The position numbers and the translations under genes were made by a program. Positions 9,084-18,318 of a DNA stretch of 57,423 nucleotides are shown in pieces. The stretch lies in NCBI GenBank assembly GCA_913774925.1, contig CAJYKB010000125.1, positions 1-57,423 on the forward strand, in the 5' to 3' direction. The first letter of the stretch is position 1. Each line of letters starts with the position of its first letter. Below the pieces are notes generated by a model. The model did not search any database. It worked only from the letters and a program-made list of their open reading frames with translations, and had not been told where the DNA came from. The stretch is from an uncultured Sphingomonas sp. GTDB taxonomy: Bacteria > Pseudomonadota > Alphaproteobacteria > Sphingomonadales > Sphingomonadaceae.

Positions 9084-10051
9084 CACGCCCCGCACCCCCT
9101 TGGCTGCGCCAGCGCCACCAATGTCGCCAACAGCTGCTCGAAATGTGCCGCGATCCGGCGATTATCGGCCAGATGCGCGGGCGTTTGCAACAACCGTCCC
9201 GGGACGATCACCCCGCGCGCGCTGCGGATCACCACCCCGGCCTGCTCCAGCGCGGCGACGCGGCGGCGCACCGTCTCGAACGGAACGTCCAGTTCCTGCG
9301 CCAGCGCACGGACCGACACCGGCACGCGCAGTTCGTCGGGCGGCGGCGTATCGTCGGCGGCGTAGCGGGCAGCGAGCACCGGATCGGCGGTGATCGCGCG
9401 TACGTTGCTGGCCACGATCGCGGCGACGATCCCGCCGGGCAGGAAGCCGTCGTGGCTGGTCGTGAAGGTCTCCATCGCCCGCAGCGCGAACGCCTGGATC
9501 AATCGCTCGACCACCCCCGCGGGGACGCTGTCGAGCACCGCGGGCGACCAGCCGCGGGGTAGCGCATAACCGGCCTGCACCAGCGCCTGCGTCATCCGCT
9601 CGAGCCCCATGACATCCTCCTGCGCGAAGGCGGGCAGCCGCGGATCGCGATAGAAGGCCTCGACTACCGAAAAGCCGCGCGCACGCCGCTCCGCCACCCC
9701 CGCCGCCACCAGATCGGCGGCATGACGGCGCACGGTGGTAAGCGGAATGCCCATCGACTGCGCGATCGCACTGCCGCTGACCGGGCGGGCCAGCGTCTCG
9801 CCGGCCTCGACCGGCAGCCACGTACCGTCGTCGCGCCGATACGGCAGGTGCTGCATCCCCGCGCTCATGATGACGGCGTGGATGAAGGCAGTCAGCGGAT
9901 CGACGCCCACCAGCGCGACCCAGCGCCGCCCGCGGGCGAACAGCAGCTCGCTGACCTGCCGCGCCACCAACCGGGTCGGCACCCGCTCGCCATCGTCGGC
10001 CCGTGTGATCGTCGCTGCCCCCCAGCTCGCCGGAAGCGGGGGCGACACCAC
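9083..10051 (-). CDS. Transcriptional regulator with two winged-HTH-like segments
   Basis: The 322-residue protein carries two similar helix-turn-helix segments. The first is SGSAIAQSMGIPLTTVRRH (about residue 93 onward); the second is SVRALAQELDVPFETVRRR (about residue 248 onward). Both are followed by an AGV turn. A helical segment near the N terminus (AFIHAVIMSAGMQH) and the middle region show no recognised ligand domain. The architecture looks like an internal duplication of a GntR/MarR-type HTH and I do not recognise a named family. It is read first in a two-gene unit with the nucleosidase and stands beside the catabolic cluster, so it may regulate either. The start is GTG at 10051 and is uncertain. 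Confidence 0.7.
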   Translation of the reverse strand: MVSPPLPASWGAATITRADDGERVPTRLVARQVSELLFARGRRWVALVGVDPLTAFIHAVIMSAGMQHLPYRRDDGTWLPVEAGETLARPVSGSAIAQSMGIPLTTVRRHAADLVAAGVAERRARGFSVVEAFYRDPRLPAFAQEDVMGLERMTQALVQAGYALPRGWSPAVLDSVPAGVVERLIQAFALRAMETFTTSHDGFLPGGIVAAIVASNVRAITADPVLAARYAADDTPPPDELRVPVSVRALAQELDVPFETVRRRVAALEQAGVVIRSARGVIVPGRLLQTPAHLADNRRIAAHFEQLLATLVALAQPRGCGA

Positions 10052-10127
10052 AGGCCGCCCGCATCCGTCAAGACCGCTCAGCGTACACGACCATCGTGCC
10101 AGCGACCGCGCAAGTCGCTGCGACGGC

Positions 10128-11465
10128 TTAGAATTCGGCGACCTTGCCCCAGGCCGACGACTGGAAGCGGTCGGGATGATAGGGCTTGGGATCGACGATC
10201 GGGTTCGCGCCGCTGACGATATCCGCGATCAGATGCCCCGCACCCGGTCCGATGCCGAAGCCGTGCCCGCTGAATCCCGCCGCCAGGACCACGCCCGGGA
10301 TGCTGGGAAGCTCGCCGATGCCCGGAACGCCGTCCGGCGTGCTGTCCACGAAGCCCGCCCAGCTGCCGACGACCGGCCGCGACGCCAGTTCGGGGATCAG
10401 GTCGACCGCGCGCCGGTAGGTCCGCTTGACCGAGGCGGCGTCGGGCGTCGGGTCGAGGATGCGCATCCGCTCCATCGGCGTCTCGCGGTCCAGCCGCCAC
10501 TTCGACAACGTCTCGTGGCCGGACGTCAGACCCTGCAGCCCGCCGATCTTCAGCTTGCGCCAGCGCTTCAGGAACATCGGCATGAACTGCGTGGAGAAGC
10601 GCAGGAACTGCGGCGTCGGATCGACACAGGCCGCGCCGCTGATGGCCAGCGCATAATGGCCGTTCGACCGCCGCGTCATGGCGATATTGGCATGGCCATC
10701 GGAGGTGTAGAGCGCGGCGGGGATCGCGCTGTTGTCGCCCGCGCCGACCTGCATCGCGGTCTGCCGGATCGTCGCCTGCGGGAAGCGGATGCCATATTGG
10801 TGGCAGAAGGACGACGCCCAGGCGCCGTTCGCCAGCACCACGTTCGTCGTGCGGATCGTCCCGCTTTCGGTGACCACGCCGGCCACGCGGCCGCCCTGCA
10901 GGTCGAGACCGCGCACCGCGCAATTCTGCATCACGGTGCCGCCCAGCTTCATGATCGCGCGCGCGACCGCCGGCGCTGCGATCGACGGATCGGCGGAGCC
11001 GTCGGTCGGCGAATAGACGCCGCCCTTCCACTGCCGTCCGGTCGCCCGTCCCTTCTCCAGCGTGTCCGCCGCGGACAGCATGTACGTCTCGACGCCCTCG
11101 CTCTTCGCGAACGTGCCCCAGCTGGCCCAGGTGTCGATTTCTTCCTGGTTGTTGCTGAGATAGACGAGGCCGCAGCGGTGGAACCCGGTCGCCTCGCCCG
11201 TCTCCTTGCCGAATGTCTCCCACAGGTCGATCGCGGCCCGCGCCATCGGCAGCTCGCGCGCGTCGCGGTTCTGCTGGCGGCACCAGCCCCAGTTGCGGCT
11301 CGACTGCTCGCCGCCGACGATGCCCTTCTCGACCAGCACCACCTTCATCCCGCGCTTCGCGAGGAAATAGGCGGTGAAACAGCCGACGATGCCGCCGCCC
11401 ACCACGACGACGTCCGCGGACGTCGGCAGCACGGGCGACGAAGTAAGGCGGTCGAGAGGAGGCAT
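10128..11465 (-). CDS. FAD-dependent amine/amino-acid oxidoreductase (DadA/DAO family)
   Basis: This 445-residue flavoenzyme has an N-terminal dinucleotide fold (VVVVGGGIVGCF, about residues 19-30) and a conserved flavin motif SSRNWGWCRQQNRD. A C-terminal segment GFSGHGFGIGPGAGHL closes the FAD site, as in D-amino-acid dehydrogenase, sarcosine oxidase and gamma-glutamylputrescine oxidase. It has no signal peptide. It follows the aldehyde dehydrogenase gene with 27 bases between, so the pair probably forms an operon in which this enzyme makes an aldehyde or imino product that the dehydrogenase oxidises (inference). The exact amine substrate cannot be read from sequence. A second oxidase of the same family is at 16908-18191. 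Confidence 0.87.
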   Translation of the reverse strand: MPPLDRLTSSPVLPTSADVVVVGGGIVGCFTAYFLAKRGMKVVLVEKGIVGGEQSSRNWGWCRQQNRDARELPMARAAIDLWETFGKETGEATGFHRCGLVYLSNNQEEIDTWASWGTFAKSEGVETYMLSAADTLEKGRATGRQWKGGVYSPTDGSADPSIAAPAVARAIMKLGGTVMQNCAVRGLDLQGGRVAGVVTESGTIRTTNVVLANGAWASSFCHQYGIRFPQATIRQTAMQVGAGDNSAIPAALYTSDGHANIAMTRRSNGHYALAISGAACVDPTPQFLRFSTQFMPMFLKRWRKLKIGGLQGLTSGHETLSKWRLDRETPMERMRILDPTPDAASVKRTYRRAVDLIPELASRPVVGSWAGFVDSTPDGVPGIGELPSIPGVVLAAGFSGHGFGIGPGAGHLIADIVSGANPIVDPKPYHPDRFQSSAWGKVAEF

Positions 11466-11492
11466 GAGGGGAAACTCCGAACGAACAGAAGA

Positions 11493-12920
11493 TCAGTAAC
11501 CGAGGATGGCCTTGGTCTCGAGATACTCCTCGAACCCGTGGACGCCATATTCGCGGCCGTTGCCCGAGGTCTTGTAACCGCCGAACGGCGCATGCGCGGT
11601 CCAGGCGGGGAAGTTGATATGCACCTGACCCGAGCGGATGCGCCGCGCGACGCGGCGCGCGCGCTCATGATCGCCCGACTGGACATGCGCGCCCAGGCCG
11701 TAGGGCGTGTCGTTGGCGATCCGGATCGCCTCCTCCTCGTCCGCATACGGCATGATGCACAGCACAGGGCCGAAGATCTCCTCGCGCGCGATCCGCATGT
11801 CCGGGGTCACGTTCGAGAAGATCGTCGGGCGCACGAAGAAGCCCTGCTCCAGCCCCTCGGGCGGCGACGCGCCGCCGCAGATCATCCGCGCGCCGTCCGC
11901 CTCTCCCGCGGCGATCATCGCCCGCACGCGGCCGTGCTGCGCGGCGTTCGCGATCGGCCCCATCGTCGTCGCCTCGTCGCGCGGATCGCCCAGCACGAAC
12001 GCCTCGGCCGCCGCCTTCGCCAGCGCCTCGACCTCCGCCAGCCGGTGCGCGGGCACCAGCATCCGCGTCGGCGCGCTGCACGACTGGCCGGTGTTGCGCA
12101 TCCCCGACTGGACGCCCTTCGCCACCGCGGTCGCGAAATCGGCATCGTCGAGGAAGACGTTGGGCGACTTGCCACCCAGTTCCTGCACCACCCGCTTGAC
12201 CGTGACCGCGCCCGCCTGCGCCACCAGCACGCCCGCGCGGGTCGATCCGGTGATCGAGATCATGTCGACCTCGGGATGCGCGGACAGCCCCGCACCGACG
12301 ACCTCGCCGGTGCCGTTGACCAGGTTGAAGACCCCCGCGGGGGTGCCGGCATCGTGCATCAGCTGCGCGAACAGCAGCGCGCTGAGCGGCGACAGTTCGC
12401 TCGGCTTCAGCACCACGGTGCACCCCGCGGCGATCGCGGGCGCGACCTTCGCGGTGATCTGGTACAGCGGCCAGTTCCACGGCGTGATGAGCGCGCAGAC
12501 GCCGATCGGCTCCTTCACCACGGCATAGCCCGCTTCCTCGCGGGTGAAGGCATAGCGCTCCAGCACCTCGATCGCGGCGCGGACATGCGCAATCGCGAAC
12601 GGCACCTGCGATGCGCGCGCGAAGGCGATCGGCGCGCCCATTTCGATCGACAGCGCCTGCGCGAAGGTTTCGGCACGCGCCTCCAGCAGCTCCAGCATCC
12701 GCGTCAGCAGCGCGAGCCGCTCCGCGACGGGCGTCTGCGAGAAGGCATCGAACGCGCGCCGCGCCGCCATCACCGCCAGGTCGACGTCCTGCGCGGTGCC
12801 GGCCGCGACCGCGCCGATCGTTTGGCCATTGGCCGGGTCGACCACGGGCAGCTGCTCCGCGGCCGCGCGCTCTTCCCACCGCCCGTCGATATAGACGCAT
12901 GACATGCCGTCGACGTGCAT
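11493..12920 (-). CDS. NAD(P)-dependent aldehyde dehydrogenase
   Basis: The 475-residue protein is a complete class-I type aldehyde dehydrogenase. It shows the cofactor segment ITPWNWPLYQ, TGSTRAG, the general-base Glu in VQELGGKSPN and the catalytic Cys in NTGQSCSAPTRM. The C-terminal IFGPVLCIMPY and a PFGGYKTSGNGRE motif complete the family pattern. I chose the ATG at 12920, which has an AGGGGG ribosome-binding site; an alternative ATG at 12905 is five codons in. It is the first gene of the minus-strand arm of the cluster, followed by the FAD oxidase, and probably oxidises the aldehyde released by an amine oxidase. Confidence 0.92.
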   Translation of the reverse strand: MHVDGMSCVYIDGRWEERAAAEQLPVVDPANGQTIGAVAAGTAQDVDLAVMAARRAFDAFSQTPVAERLALLTRMLELLEARAETFAQALSIEMGAPIAFARASQVPFAIAHVRAAIEVLERYAFTREEAGYAVVKEPIGVCALITPWNWPLYQITAKVAPAIAAGCTVVLKPSELSPLSALLFAQLMHDAGTPAGVFNLVNGTGEVVGAGLSAHPEVDMISITGSTRAGVLVAQAGAVTVKRVVQELGGKSPNVFLDDADFATAVAKGVQSGMRNTGQSCSAPTRMLVPAHRLAEVEALAKAAAEAFVLGDPRDEATTMGPIANAAQHGRVRAMIAAGEADGARMICGGASPPEGLEQGFFVRPTIFSNVTPDMRIAREEIFGPVLCIMPYADEEEAIRIANDTPYGLGAHVQSGDHERARRVARRIRSGQVHINFPAWTAHAPFGGYKTSGNGREYGVHGFEEYLETKAILGY

Positions 12921-13244
12921 CCCAACCCCCTGTTGGCCACCGATCCGAGGCGGTCGCGATCCTCTCCCTTTGTCTAGCCCAGCCGATCGAAAGACCCTTT
13001 CGAAGAGCGGGCAGGCGCGGGTCGATGATGCCGTTTCCCGCCGTGACCAGCGCGGATCATGCCGCCCGCATCGGCCGCCGACCCGATCGCGGGCGACGAG
13101 CGCCGCCGAACGCGGAATCTTCTCCCGTGGCGAGCGGAAGACTCGGCATGCCGACGCACGATCCGATTCAAAGTCGATACATGTCGCTAGAACGACGGGA
13201 TCAAGATAACCCACATTGGCATAACGGCACCGGGGAGAAGTCCG
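12921..13244. promoter_or_regulatory. Divergent control region of the catabolic cluster, with 17-bp palindrome
   Basis: This 324-base gap separates the divergent aldehyde dehydrogenase and DUF1624 genes and must hold both promoters. A perfect inverted repeat, TCGAAAG-ACC-CTTTCGA, lies at 12987-13003, about 70 bases upstream of the dehydrogenase start, and could be an operator. A strong ribosome-binding sequence (GGGGAGAAG) stands before 13245. No small gene or RNA is evident, and I could not place -35/-10 elements with confidence. Confidence 0.5.
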
Positions 13245-14453
13245 ATGGGTGGAAGTGTATCGATCGGCGCAGGGGCGATCCCCAGACCCATCGCTCCGCC
13301 ACGTGAAACGCCCGTCGCGCGCGTTCGGTTGCAGAACATCGACGCGCTGCGCGGCTTCGTGATGGTCCTGATGCTGGTGGACCATCTGCGCGAAACCTGG
13401 TTCGCCTATTATGCCGTCACCGATCCGATCGACGCGCGCACGATCATCCCCGCGCTCGGCTTCGCCCGTTTCGCGGCCAGCTTCTGCGCCCCGATCTTCG
13501 TCGCGCTGACCGGCCTGGGCGCGTACATGTTCAGCATCAGCCACTCGTCGGAGGAAACCACCGCCTTCCTCGTGAAGCGCGGGCTGATCCTGATGGCGAT
13601 GGAAATCTTTCTGCTGTCGCCGCTCTACTGGGGGATCGTGCCGCAGCCGACCTTCTGGTTGCAGGTCATCTGGTGCATCGGCCTGTGCATGATCGCGCTG
13701 GCGGCGCTGCGTCACCTGCCGCGGCCGGCGCTGATCGGGATCGGCCTGGCGCTGGTCTGCCTCCACAACCTGCTCGATCCGATCCGGATGACGGCGCAGG
13801 ATCCGCTGTTCCCGCTGTGGGCGATGACGCACCAGCGCGACACGTTCGCGCTGCCGTTCGGCTTCGTCGCGAAGACGACCTATCCGGTCCTGCCGTGGAT
13901 GGGGGTGATGATGCTGGGCTTCGGCATCGGCCCGTGGTTCCGCCCCGATCAGGATCCGGCGGTGCGTCAGCGCCGGCTGGTGACGCTGGGCGTTGCGATG
14001 ATCGCCGGCTTCGTCGCGCTGCGTCTGCTCAACGTCTATGGGGACAAGCCGTGGTTCGTGGTGGAGGGCCAGCCCGTCCGCACGCTCCTGAGCTTCATCT
14101 CGCTCACCAAATACCCGCCGTCGCTGCTGTTCCTGATGCCGACGCTGGGCGGCGGCGTCCTGCTGCTGGCCCTGTTCGAGCGGATCAACGCGTCGAAGCT
14201 GATCGCCGCGCTTGCGGTCTTCGGCGGCGCGCCGATGTTCTTCTACATCTTCCACCTCGCGGTGCTGCGCATCTTCTATCACAGCGCGCTGGCGATCTGG
14301 GGTCCGAACCACGGCACGTTCATCGGCGTCGACAACTACAACTGGATCTTCGTCTGGTACGTCGCGTTGCTCGGGCCGCTGTACATCCCGACGGCATGGT
14401 TCTCGCGGTTGAAGCGCCGTCGCCGCGACATCACCTGGCTGAAGTACTTCTGA
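13245..14453 (+). CDS. DUF1624/heparan-alpha-glucosaminide N-acetyltransferase-like membrane protein
   Basis: The 402-residue product is a polytopic membrane protein with roughly ten hydrophobic segments. It opens with LQNIDALRGFVMVLMLVDH (about residue 28 onward), the hallmark of the HGSNAT/DUF1624 acyltransferase family, whose conserved His lies in this first helix region. Members transfer acetyl groups across a membrane to sugars; the acceptor here is unknown. A ribosome-binding site (GGGGAGAAG) supports the start at 13245. Its stop overlaps the start of the GNAT gene (TGATG), so the two are translationally coupled. It is the first gene of the plus-strand arm of the catabolic cluster. Confidence 0.82.
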   Translation: MGGSVSIGAGAIPRPIAPPRETPVARVRLQNIDALRGFVMVLMLVDHLRETWFAYYAVTDPIDARTIIPALGFARFAASFCAPIFVALTGLGAYMFSISHSSEETTAFLVKRGLILMAMEIFLLSPLYWGIVPQPTFWLQVIWCIGLCMIALAALRHLPRPALIGIGLALVCLHNLLDPIRMTAQDPLFPLWAMTHQRDTFALPFGFVAKTTYPVLPWMGVMMLGFGIGPWFRPDQDPAVRQRRLVTLGVAMIAGFVALRLLNVYGDKPWFVVEGQPVRTLLSFISLTKYPPSLLFLMPTLGGGVLLLALFERINASKLIAALAVFGGAPMFFYIFHLAVLRIFYHSALAIWGPNHGTFIGVDNYNWIFVWYVALLGPLYIPTAWFSRLKRRRRDITWLKYF

Positions 14454-15304
14454 TGGACGCGATCGCCCCGTCCCCGACCGTCACGGCGTTCCGCGACGAT
14501 CACCTGCCGCAGGGTCATGCGCTGACGCAGGCACTGCGCTGGCCCTACCGGCTGGAGGACTGGGCGTTCGCGCATCGCCTGGGGCGCGGCTATGCCGTCG
14601 AGATGGACGACAACCTCGTCGGCACCGCGTTCTGGTGGCCTTACGGCGACGATTATGCCTCGATGGGGATGATTATCGTCTCCGAACAGGCGCAGCGACG
14701 CGGGATCGGCGCGGCCATGATGGACACCATGCTGGCGGACACCGCCGGTCGCTCGCTGTTCCTGCAATCGACGGTGGCCGGACGGCCGCTCTACGAACGA
14801 CTGGGCTTCCGCGCGGTGGACGTCGTGCAGCAGCATCAGGCGGTGCTCGACCATGCCCCCGGCGCGGTCGCGGCGGACGTCACGTTGCGCGCGATGGCCC
14901 CCGCCGATCTGCCCGCGATCCGCGCACTGGACCGCGACGCCGCGGGCATGGATCGCACACCGCTGCTCGACGCGCTGCTGGCGGTCGCCGACGTGGTGAT
15001 CGCGGAGCGCGACGGACGCGTCGCGGGCTATGGCTGCGTCCGCACCTGGGGGCGCGGGGTCGTGATCGGCCCGATCGTCGCACCCGATGCGGCGGCGGCG
15101 CGCACGCTGATCGCCGCGCTGGCGCAGCGCCACGTCGGCGCGTTCGTGCGGATCGACGTACCGGTATCCACCGGCCTGCCCGACTGGCTCGAGTCGATCG
15201 GCCTGCCGCGCGTCGACGATGCGATCTCCATGGTGCGCGGCACGCCACCCGGGCCCGGTCGCGACACCACGCTGTTCGCGCTGTCCAACCAGTCGCTCGG
15301 CTAA
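14453..15304 (+). CDS. Two-domain GNAT-family N-acetyltransferase
   Basis: This 283-residue protein has an N-terminal GNAT domain with the acetyl-CoA loop EQAQRRGIGAAMM, and a C-terminal half (from about residue 140, TLRAMAPADLPAIRALD) resembling the GNAT-like domain found after the first in YitH/HolE proteins. An additional IGPIVAPD segment resembles a second acyl-CoA binding turn. The start ATG at 14453 shares one base with the upstream DUF1624 stop. Its likely substrate is an amino group on a small molecule handled by the surrounding enzymes (inference). Confidence 0.83.
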   Translation: MDAIAPSPTVTAFRDDHLPQGHALTQALRWPYRLEDWAFAHRLGRGYAVEMDDNLVGTAFWWPYGDDYASMGMIIVSEQAQRRGIGAAMMDTMLADTAGRSLFLQSTVAGRPLYERLGFRAVDVVQQHQAVLDHAPGAVAADVTLRAMAPADLPAIRALDRDAAGMDRTPLLDALLAVADVVIAERDGRVAGYGCVRTWGRGVVIGPIVAPDAAAARTLIAALAQRHVGAFVRIDVPVSTGLPDWLESIGLPRVDDAISMVRGTPPGPGRDTTLFALSNQSLG

Positions 15305-15329
15305 TCAATCCAAGGACTTCGTCACACCG

Positions 15330-16505
15330 ATGCTCGACACCCTCACCCGCTCCACGCCCCGGGACACGGCGGCCCCGCTCGCCGATATCGCGACCCCCGC
15401 GCTGTTGCTGGATCTCGCGAAGTTCGATCGCAACGTCGCGCGGCTGCGCGATCATCTGACCACCCTGGGCGTGTCCTTCCGCCCCCACGTGAAGACCGCG
15501 AAATCGATCGACCTGGCGCGGCGCCTGTTCCCGGACGGCCACGGCGCGATCACGGTGTCGACGCTGGCGGAGGCGGAATATTTCGCCGACGGCGGCATCA
15601 CCGACATCACCTATGCGGTGGGCCTGTCGCCGGAGAAGATCGCCCGTGCGCGGGCGCTCGTGGCGCGCGGCGTGACGCTGGACGTGCTGATCGACTCGGT
15701 GGAACAGGCGCAGGCACTGGTGGACGCCGCGGCGGACGGTGGCGCGATGCCGGGCGTGCTGATCGAAATCGACTGCGACGCGCATCGCGGCGGCCTGCTT
15801 CCCGCGGATCCCACGATCGTCGCGATCGCCGACGTGCTGAAGGCGGGCGGCGTGGCGTTGCGCGGCGTGCTGACCCATGCCGGTGAATCGTACAACGCGC
15901 GTGGCGGCGTCGGCCTGCCCGAAATGGCGGAGGCGGAACGCGCCGCCGCGGTCGCCGCCGCGCAGCTGCTGCGTGCCAATGGGCATGCCTCGCCCGTGGT
16001 CAGCGTCGGCTCCACCCCGACCGCCCATTTCGCGCGCGACCTGACCGGCGTCACGGAGGTGCGCGCGGGCGTGTTCATGTTCTTCGACCTGGTCATGCAC
16101 GGCATCGGCGTGTGTTCGGTCGACGACATCGCGGTGTCGGTGCTGGCCACCGTCATCGGCCACCGCGCGGACAAGGGCTGGATCCTGACCGACGCGGGCT
16201 GGATGGCGATGTCGCGCGACCGCGGCACGCAGAAGCATCCCGTCGATCAGGGCTATGGCCTCGTTTGCACGCTGGACGGCACGCCCTGGGCCGACGTGAT
16301 CGTCGGCGACGCCAGCCAGGAACATGGTATCATCACGGTGCGCCCCGGCAGCGGCGCGGCGCTGCCGGACCTGCCCGTCGGTACGCGCATCCGCGTGCTG
16401 CCCAACCATGCCTGCGCCACCAGCGCGCAGCACGAGCGCTATCATGTGCTGGACGAGGCGGGCACCGGGGTCGCCGCCATCCTGCCGCGCATCCGGGGGT
16501 GGTGA
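15330..16505 (+). CDS. PLP enzyme of the D-serine dehydratase/D-threonine aldolase family
   Basis: The 391-residue product belongs to the fold-III (alanine-racemase-like) PLP enzymes. The PLP lysine lies in RPHVKTAKS (about residue 54). The C-terminal metal-site motif PNHAC is near residue 360; a His-x-Cys pair at this site is typical of eukaryote-type D-serine dehydratases that bind zinc, whereas D-threonine aldolases of this family usually show His-x-Asp. That favours dehydration of a beta-hydroxy D-amino acid over aldol cleavage, but the assignment is tentative. The start is the ATG at 15330, 25 bases after the GNAT stop. A RidA gene follows immediately, fitting an enzyme that releases reactive enamine/imine. 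Confidence 0.87.
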   Translation: MLDTLTRSTPRDTAAPLADIATPALLLDLAKFDRNVARLRDHLTTLGVSFRPHVKTAKSIDLARRLFPDGHGAITVSTLAEAEYFADGGITDITYAVGLSPEKIARARALVARGVTLDVLIDSVEQAQALVDAAADGGAMPGVLIEIDCDAHRGGLLPADPTIVAIADVLKAGGVALRGVLTHAGESYNARGGVGLPEMAEAERAAAVAAAQLLRANGHASPVVSVGSTPTAHFARDLTGVTEVRAGVFMFFDLVMHGIGVCSVDDIAVSVLATVIGHRADKGWILTDAGWMAMSRDRGTQKHPVDQGYGLVCTLDGTPWADVIVGDASQEHGIITVRPGSGAALPDLPVGTRIRVLPNHACATSAQHERYHVLDEAGTGVAAILPRIRGW

Positions 16506-16507
16506 CC

Positions 16508-16903
16508 ATGGCGATCGAACATCCCGAACCGGTCGGCCTCGCCCGCGCCGGCGGCCATTACAGCCATGTCGTCCGCGGCGGCGGCATGATCTTCACCGCC
16601 GGGCAGCTCGGCATCCGTGCGGACGGATCGCACACCGCCGATCTGCCGTTCGAGGATCAGGTCCGCCAGGCGCTCGCCAACATGCTGGCCGCCGTGACGG
16701 CCGGCGGCGCGGGCGCCGAGGCGATCGTGAAGGTCACGGCCTATATCGTCGGGGTCGACAACTGGCCGCGCTTCAACGCGGTCTATGCCGAGGTGATGGG
16801 CGACCATCGCCCGACGCGCACCGTCGTGCCCGTGCCCGAGCTTCACTACGGCTATCTCGTCGAGATCGACGCGATCGCGGTCGCCCCCACCGATAAGGCC
16901 TGA
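16508..16903 (+). CDS. RidA family enamine/imine deaminase
   Basis: This 131-residue protein has the RidA (YjgF/YER057c/UK114) fold. Family features are GMIFTAGQLG, the trimer-interface segment EAIVKVTAYIV and the catalytic Arg in HRPTRTVVPVPEL. RidA hydrolyses the reactive 2-aminoacrylate or imino acids released by PLP dehydratases and amino-acid oxidases to keto acids and ammonia. Its place between the D-serine dehydratase-like enzyme (2-base gap) and an FAD oxidase (4-base gap) fits exactly that role. Confidence 0.9.
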   Translation: MAIEHPEPVGLARAGGHYSHVVRGGGMIFTAGQLGIRADGSHTADLPFEDQVRQALANMLAAVTAGGAGAEAIVKVTAYIVGVDNWPRFNAVYAEVMGDHRPTRTVVPVPELHYGYLVEIDAIAVAPTDKA

Positions 16904-16907
16904 TCCC

Positions 16908-18191
16908 ATGAAGATGCACTCCTATTGGCTCGACACCGCGACGCCGTTCGCCAATGCGGCGCCCGGCGGGCCGGAGGGGACGTGCGACGTCGCCATCATC
17001 GGCGGCGGCTTCACCGGGTTGTCGGCGGCCCTGGCGCTGGCGAAGAAGGGCGCAAGCGTCGTTCTGCTGGAGGCGGACCATGTCGCCGGCCAGGCGTCGG
17101 GGCGCAACGGCGGCATGTGCAACAACGGCTTCGCACAGGATTACGCGGGCATGGTCGGCGCGATCGGCGCGGAGCGCGCCGCGACGCTGTACCGGGCGTT
17201 CAACGCCGCAGTCGACAAGGTCGAATCGATCGTGACCGAGGAGGGCATCGACTGCCACTTCGCCCGCGTCGGCAAGCTGAAGGTGGCCGCCAAGCCCGAG
17301 CATTACGACAAGATCGCCCGCTCGCAGGCGCTGCTGGCCGACGGCCCCGACCCGGACACGCGGATGATTTCCCGCGGCGAGATGCACGCGGAGATCGGCT
17401 CCGACCGCTATTTCGGCGGCATGCTGTATCCGCACAGCGCCAGCATGCACATGGGCGAGTACGGACAGGGTCTGGCGGAGGCCGCCGCGCGCCACGGCGC
17501 GCGCATCTATCAGAACAATCCGCTGACGAAGCTGAAGCGCATCGGCGGCACCGTGCACGAGGTATCGACCCCGCACGGCAGCGTGCGCGCCAATCAGGTG
17601 CTGCTCGCCACCGGCACGTCGCGGGTCGGCCCGCTCGGCTGGTTCCGCCGCCGGCTGGTGCCGGTGGGCGCATTCCTGATCGCGACCGAACCGCTGCCGC
17701 AGGAGGTGCTGGACCGGCTGACCCCGCACCGCCGCAACACCACCGATACGCGCAACTTCGTCACCTATTTCCGCACGTTGCCGGGCAACCGGCTGCTGTT
17801 CGGCGGTCGCGCGCGCTTCTCCTCCTCGACCGACCCGCGCTCCGATGCGAAGAGTGGCGCGATTCTGCGCCAGTCGATGATCGCGGTCTTCCCGGAGCTG
17901 GCCGATACGCGGATCGACTATTGCTGGGGCGGCCTGGTCGACATGACGCAGGACCGGCTGCCGCGCGCGGGCGAGCGCGACGGCGTATTCTATTCGATGG
18001 GCTACAGCGGCCACGGCACGCAGATGGCGACCTACATGGGCTCGATCATGGCGGATGTGCTCGACGGCCGCGCCGATCTCAACCCCCTCGCCGATCGCGG
18101 CGAGTGGAAGGCGGTGCCGGGCTATTTCGGCACGCCGTGGTTCCTGCCGTTCGTCGGCGCCTATTACAAATACCAGGACCTCGTTCGCTGA
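16908..18191 (+). CDS. FAD-dependent oxidoreductase, DAO/gamma-glutamylputrescine oxidase type
   Basis: The 427-residue flavoenzyme has an N-terminal FAD-binding fold, DVAIIGGGFTGLSAALALA (about residues 26-44), followed by the conserved flavin loop SGRNGGMCNNGF. The C-terminal YSGHGTQMATYMG closes the cofactor site. This pattern fits the DadA/PuuB/ordL-like branch of amine and amino-acid oxidases. It is the second such enzyme in the cluster and is only distantly similar to that at 10128-11465, so the two probably act on different intermediates. It is probably co-transcribed with the RidA gene. Confidence 0.88.
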   Translation: MKMHSYWLDTATPFANAAPGGPEGTCDVAIIGGGFTGLSAALALAKKGASVVLLEADHVAGQASGRNGGMCNNGFAQDYAGMVGAIGAERAATLYRAFNAAVDKVESIVTEEGIDCHFARVGKLKVAAKPEHYDKIARSQALLADGPDPDTRMISRGEMHAEIGSDRYFGGMLYPHSASMHMGEYGQGLAEAAARHGARIYQNNPLTKLKRIGGTVHEVSTPHGSVRANQVLLATGTSRVGPLGWFRRRLVPVGAFLIATEPLPQEVLDRLTPHRRNTTDTRNFVTYFRTLPGNRLLFGGRARFSSSTDPRSDAKSGAILRQSMIAVFPELADTRIDYCWGGLVDMTQDRLPRAGERDGVFYSMGYSGHGTQMATYMGSIMADVLDGRADLNPLADRGEWKAVPGYFGTPWFLPFVGAYYKYQDLVR

Positions 18192-18318
18192 GCCGATCCG
18201 CGCCGCACGATATGCTGCGGCACGACCCCGGAAACGCGGCACTCTTCCGCATCGGGGCCGCGAATTGGCAGGGACGTGCGGCATAACACGCTAGGGTTCA
18301 CGCCATGAGGGAGCCGCG

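Noticed and set aside
9735..12902. 1055-codon open frame on the plus strand
   Set aside because: It covers the regulator, FAD oxidase and aldehyde dehydrogenase genes on the opposite strand and shows no domain or conserved motif.
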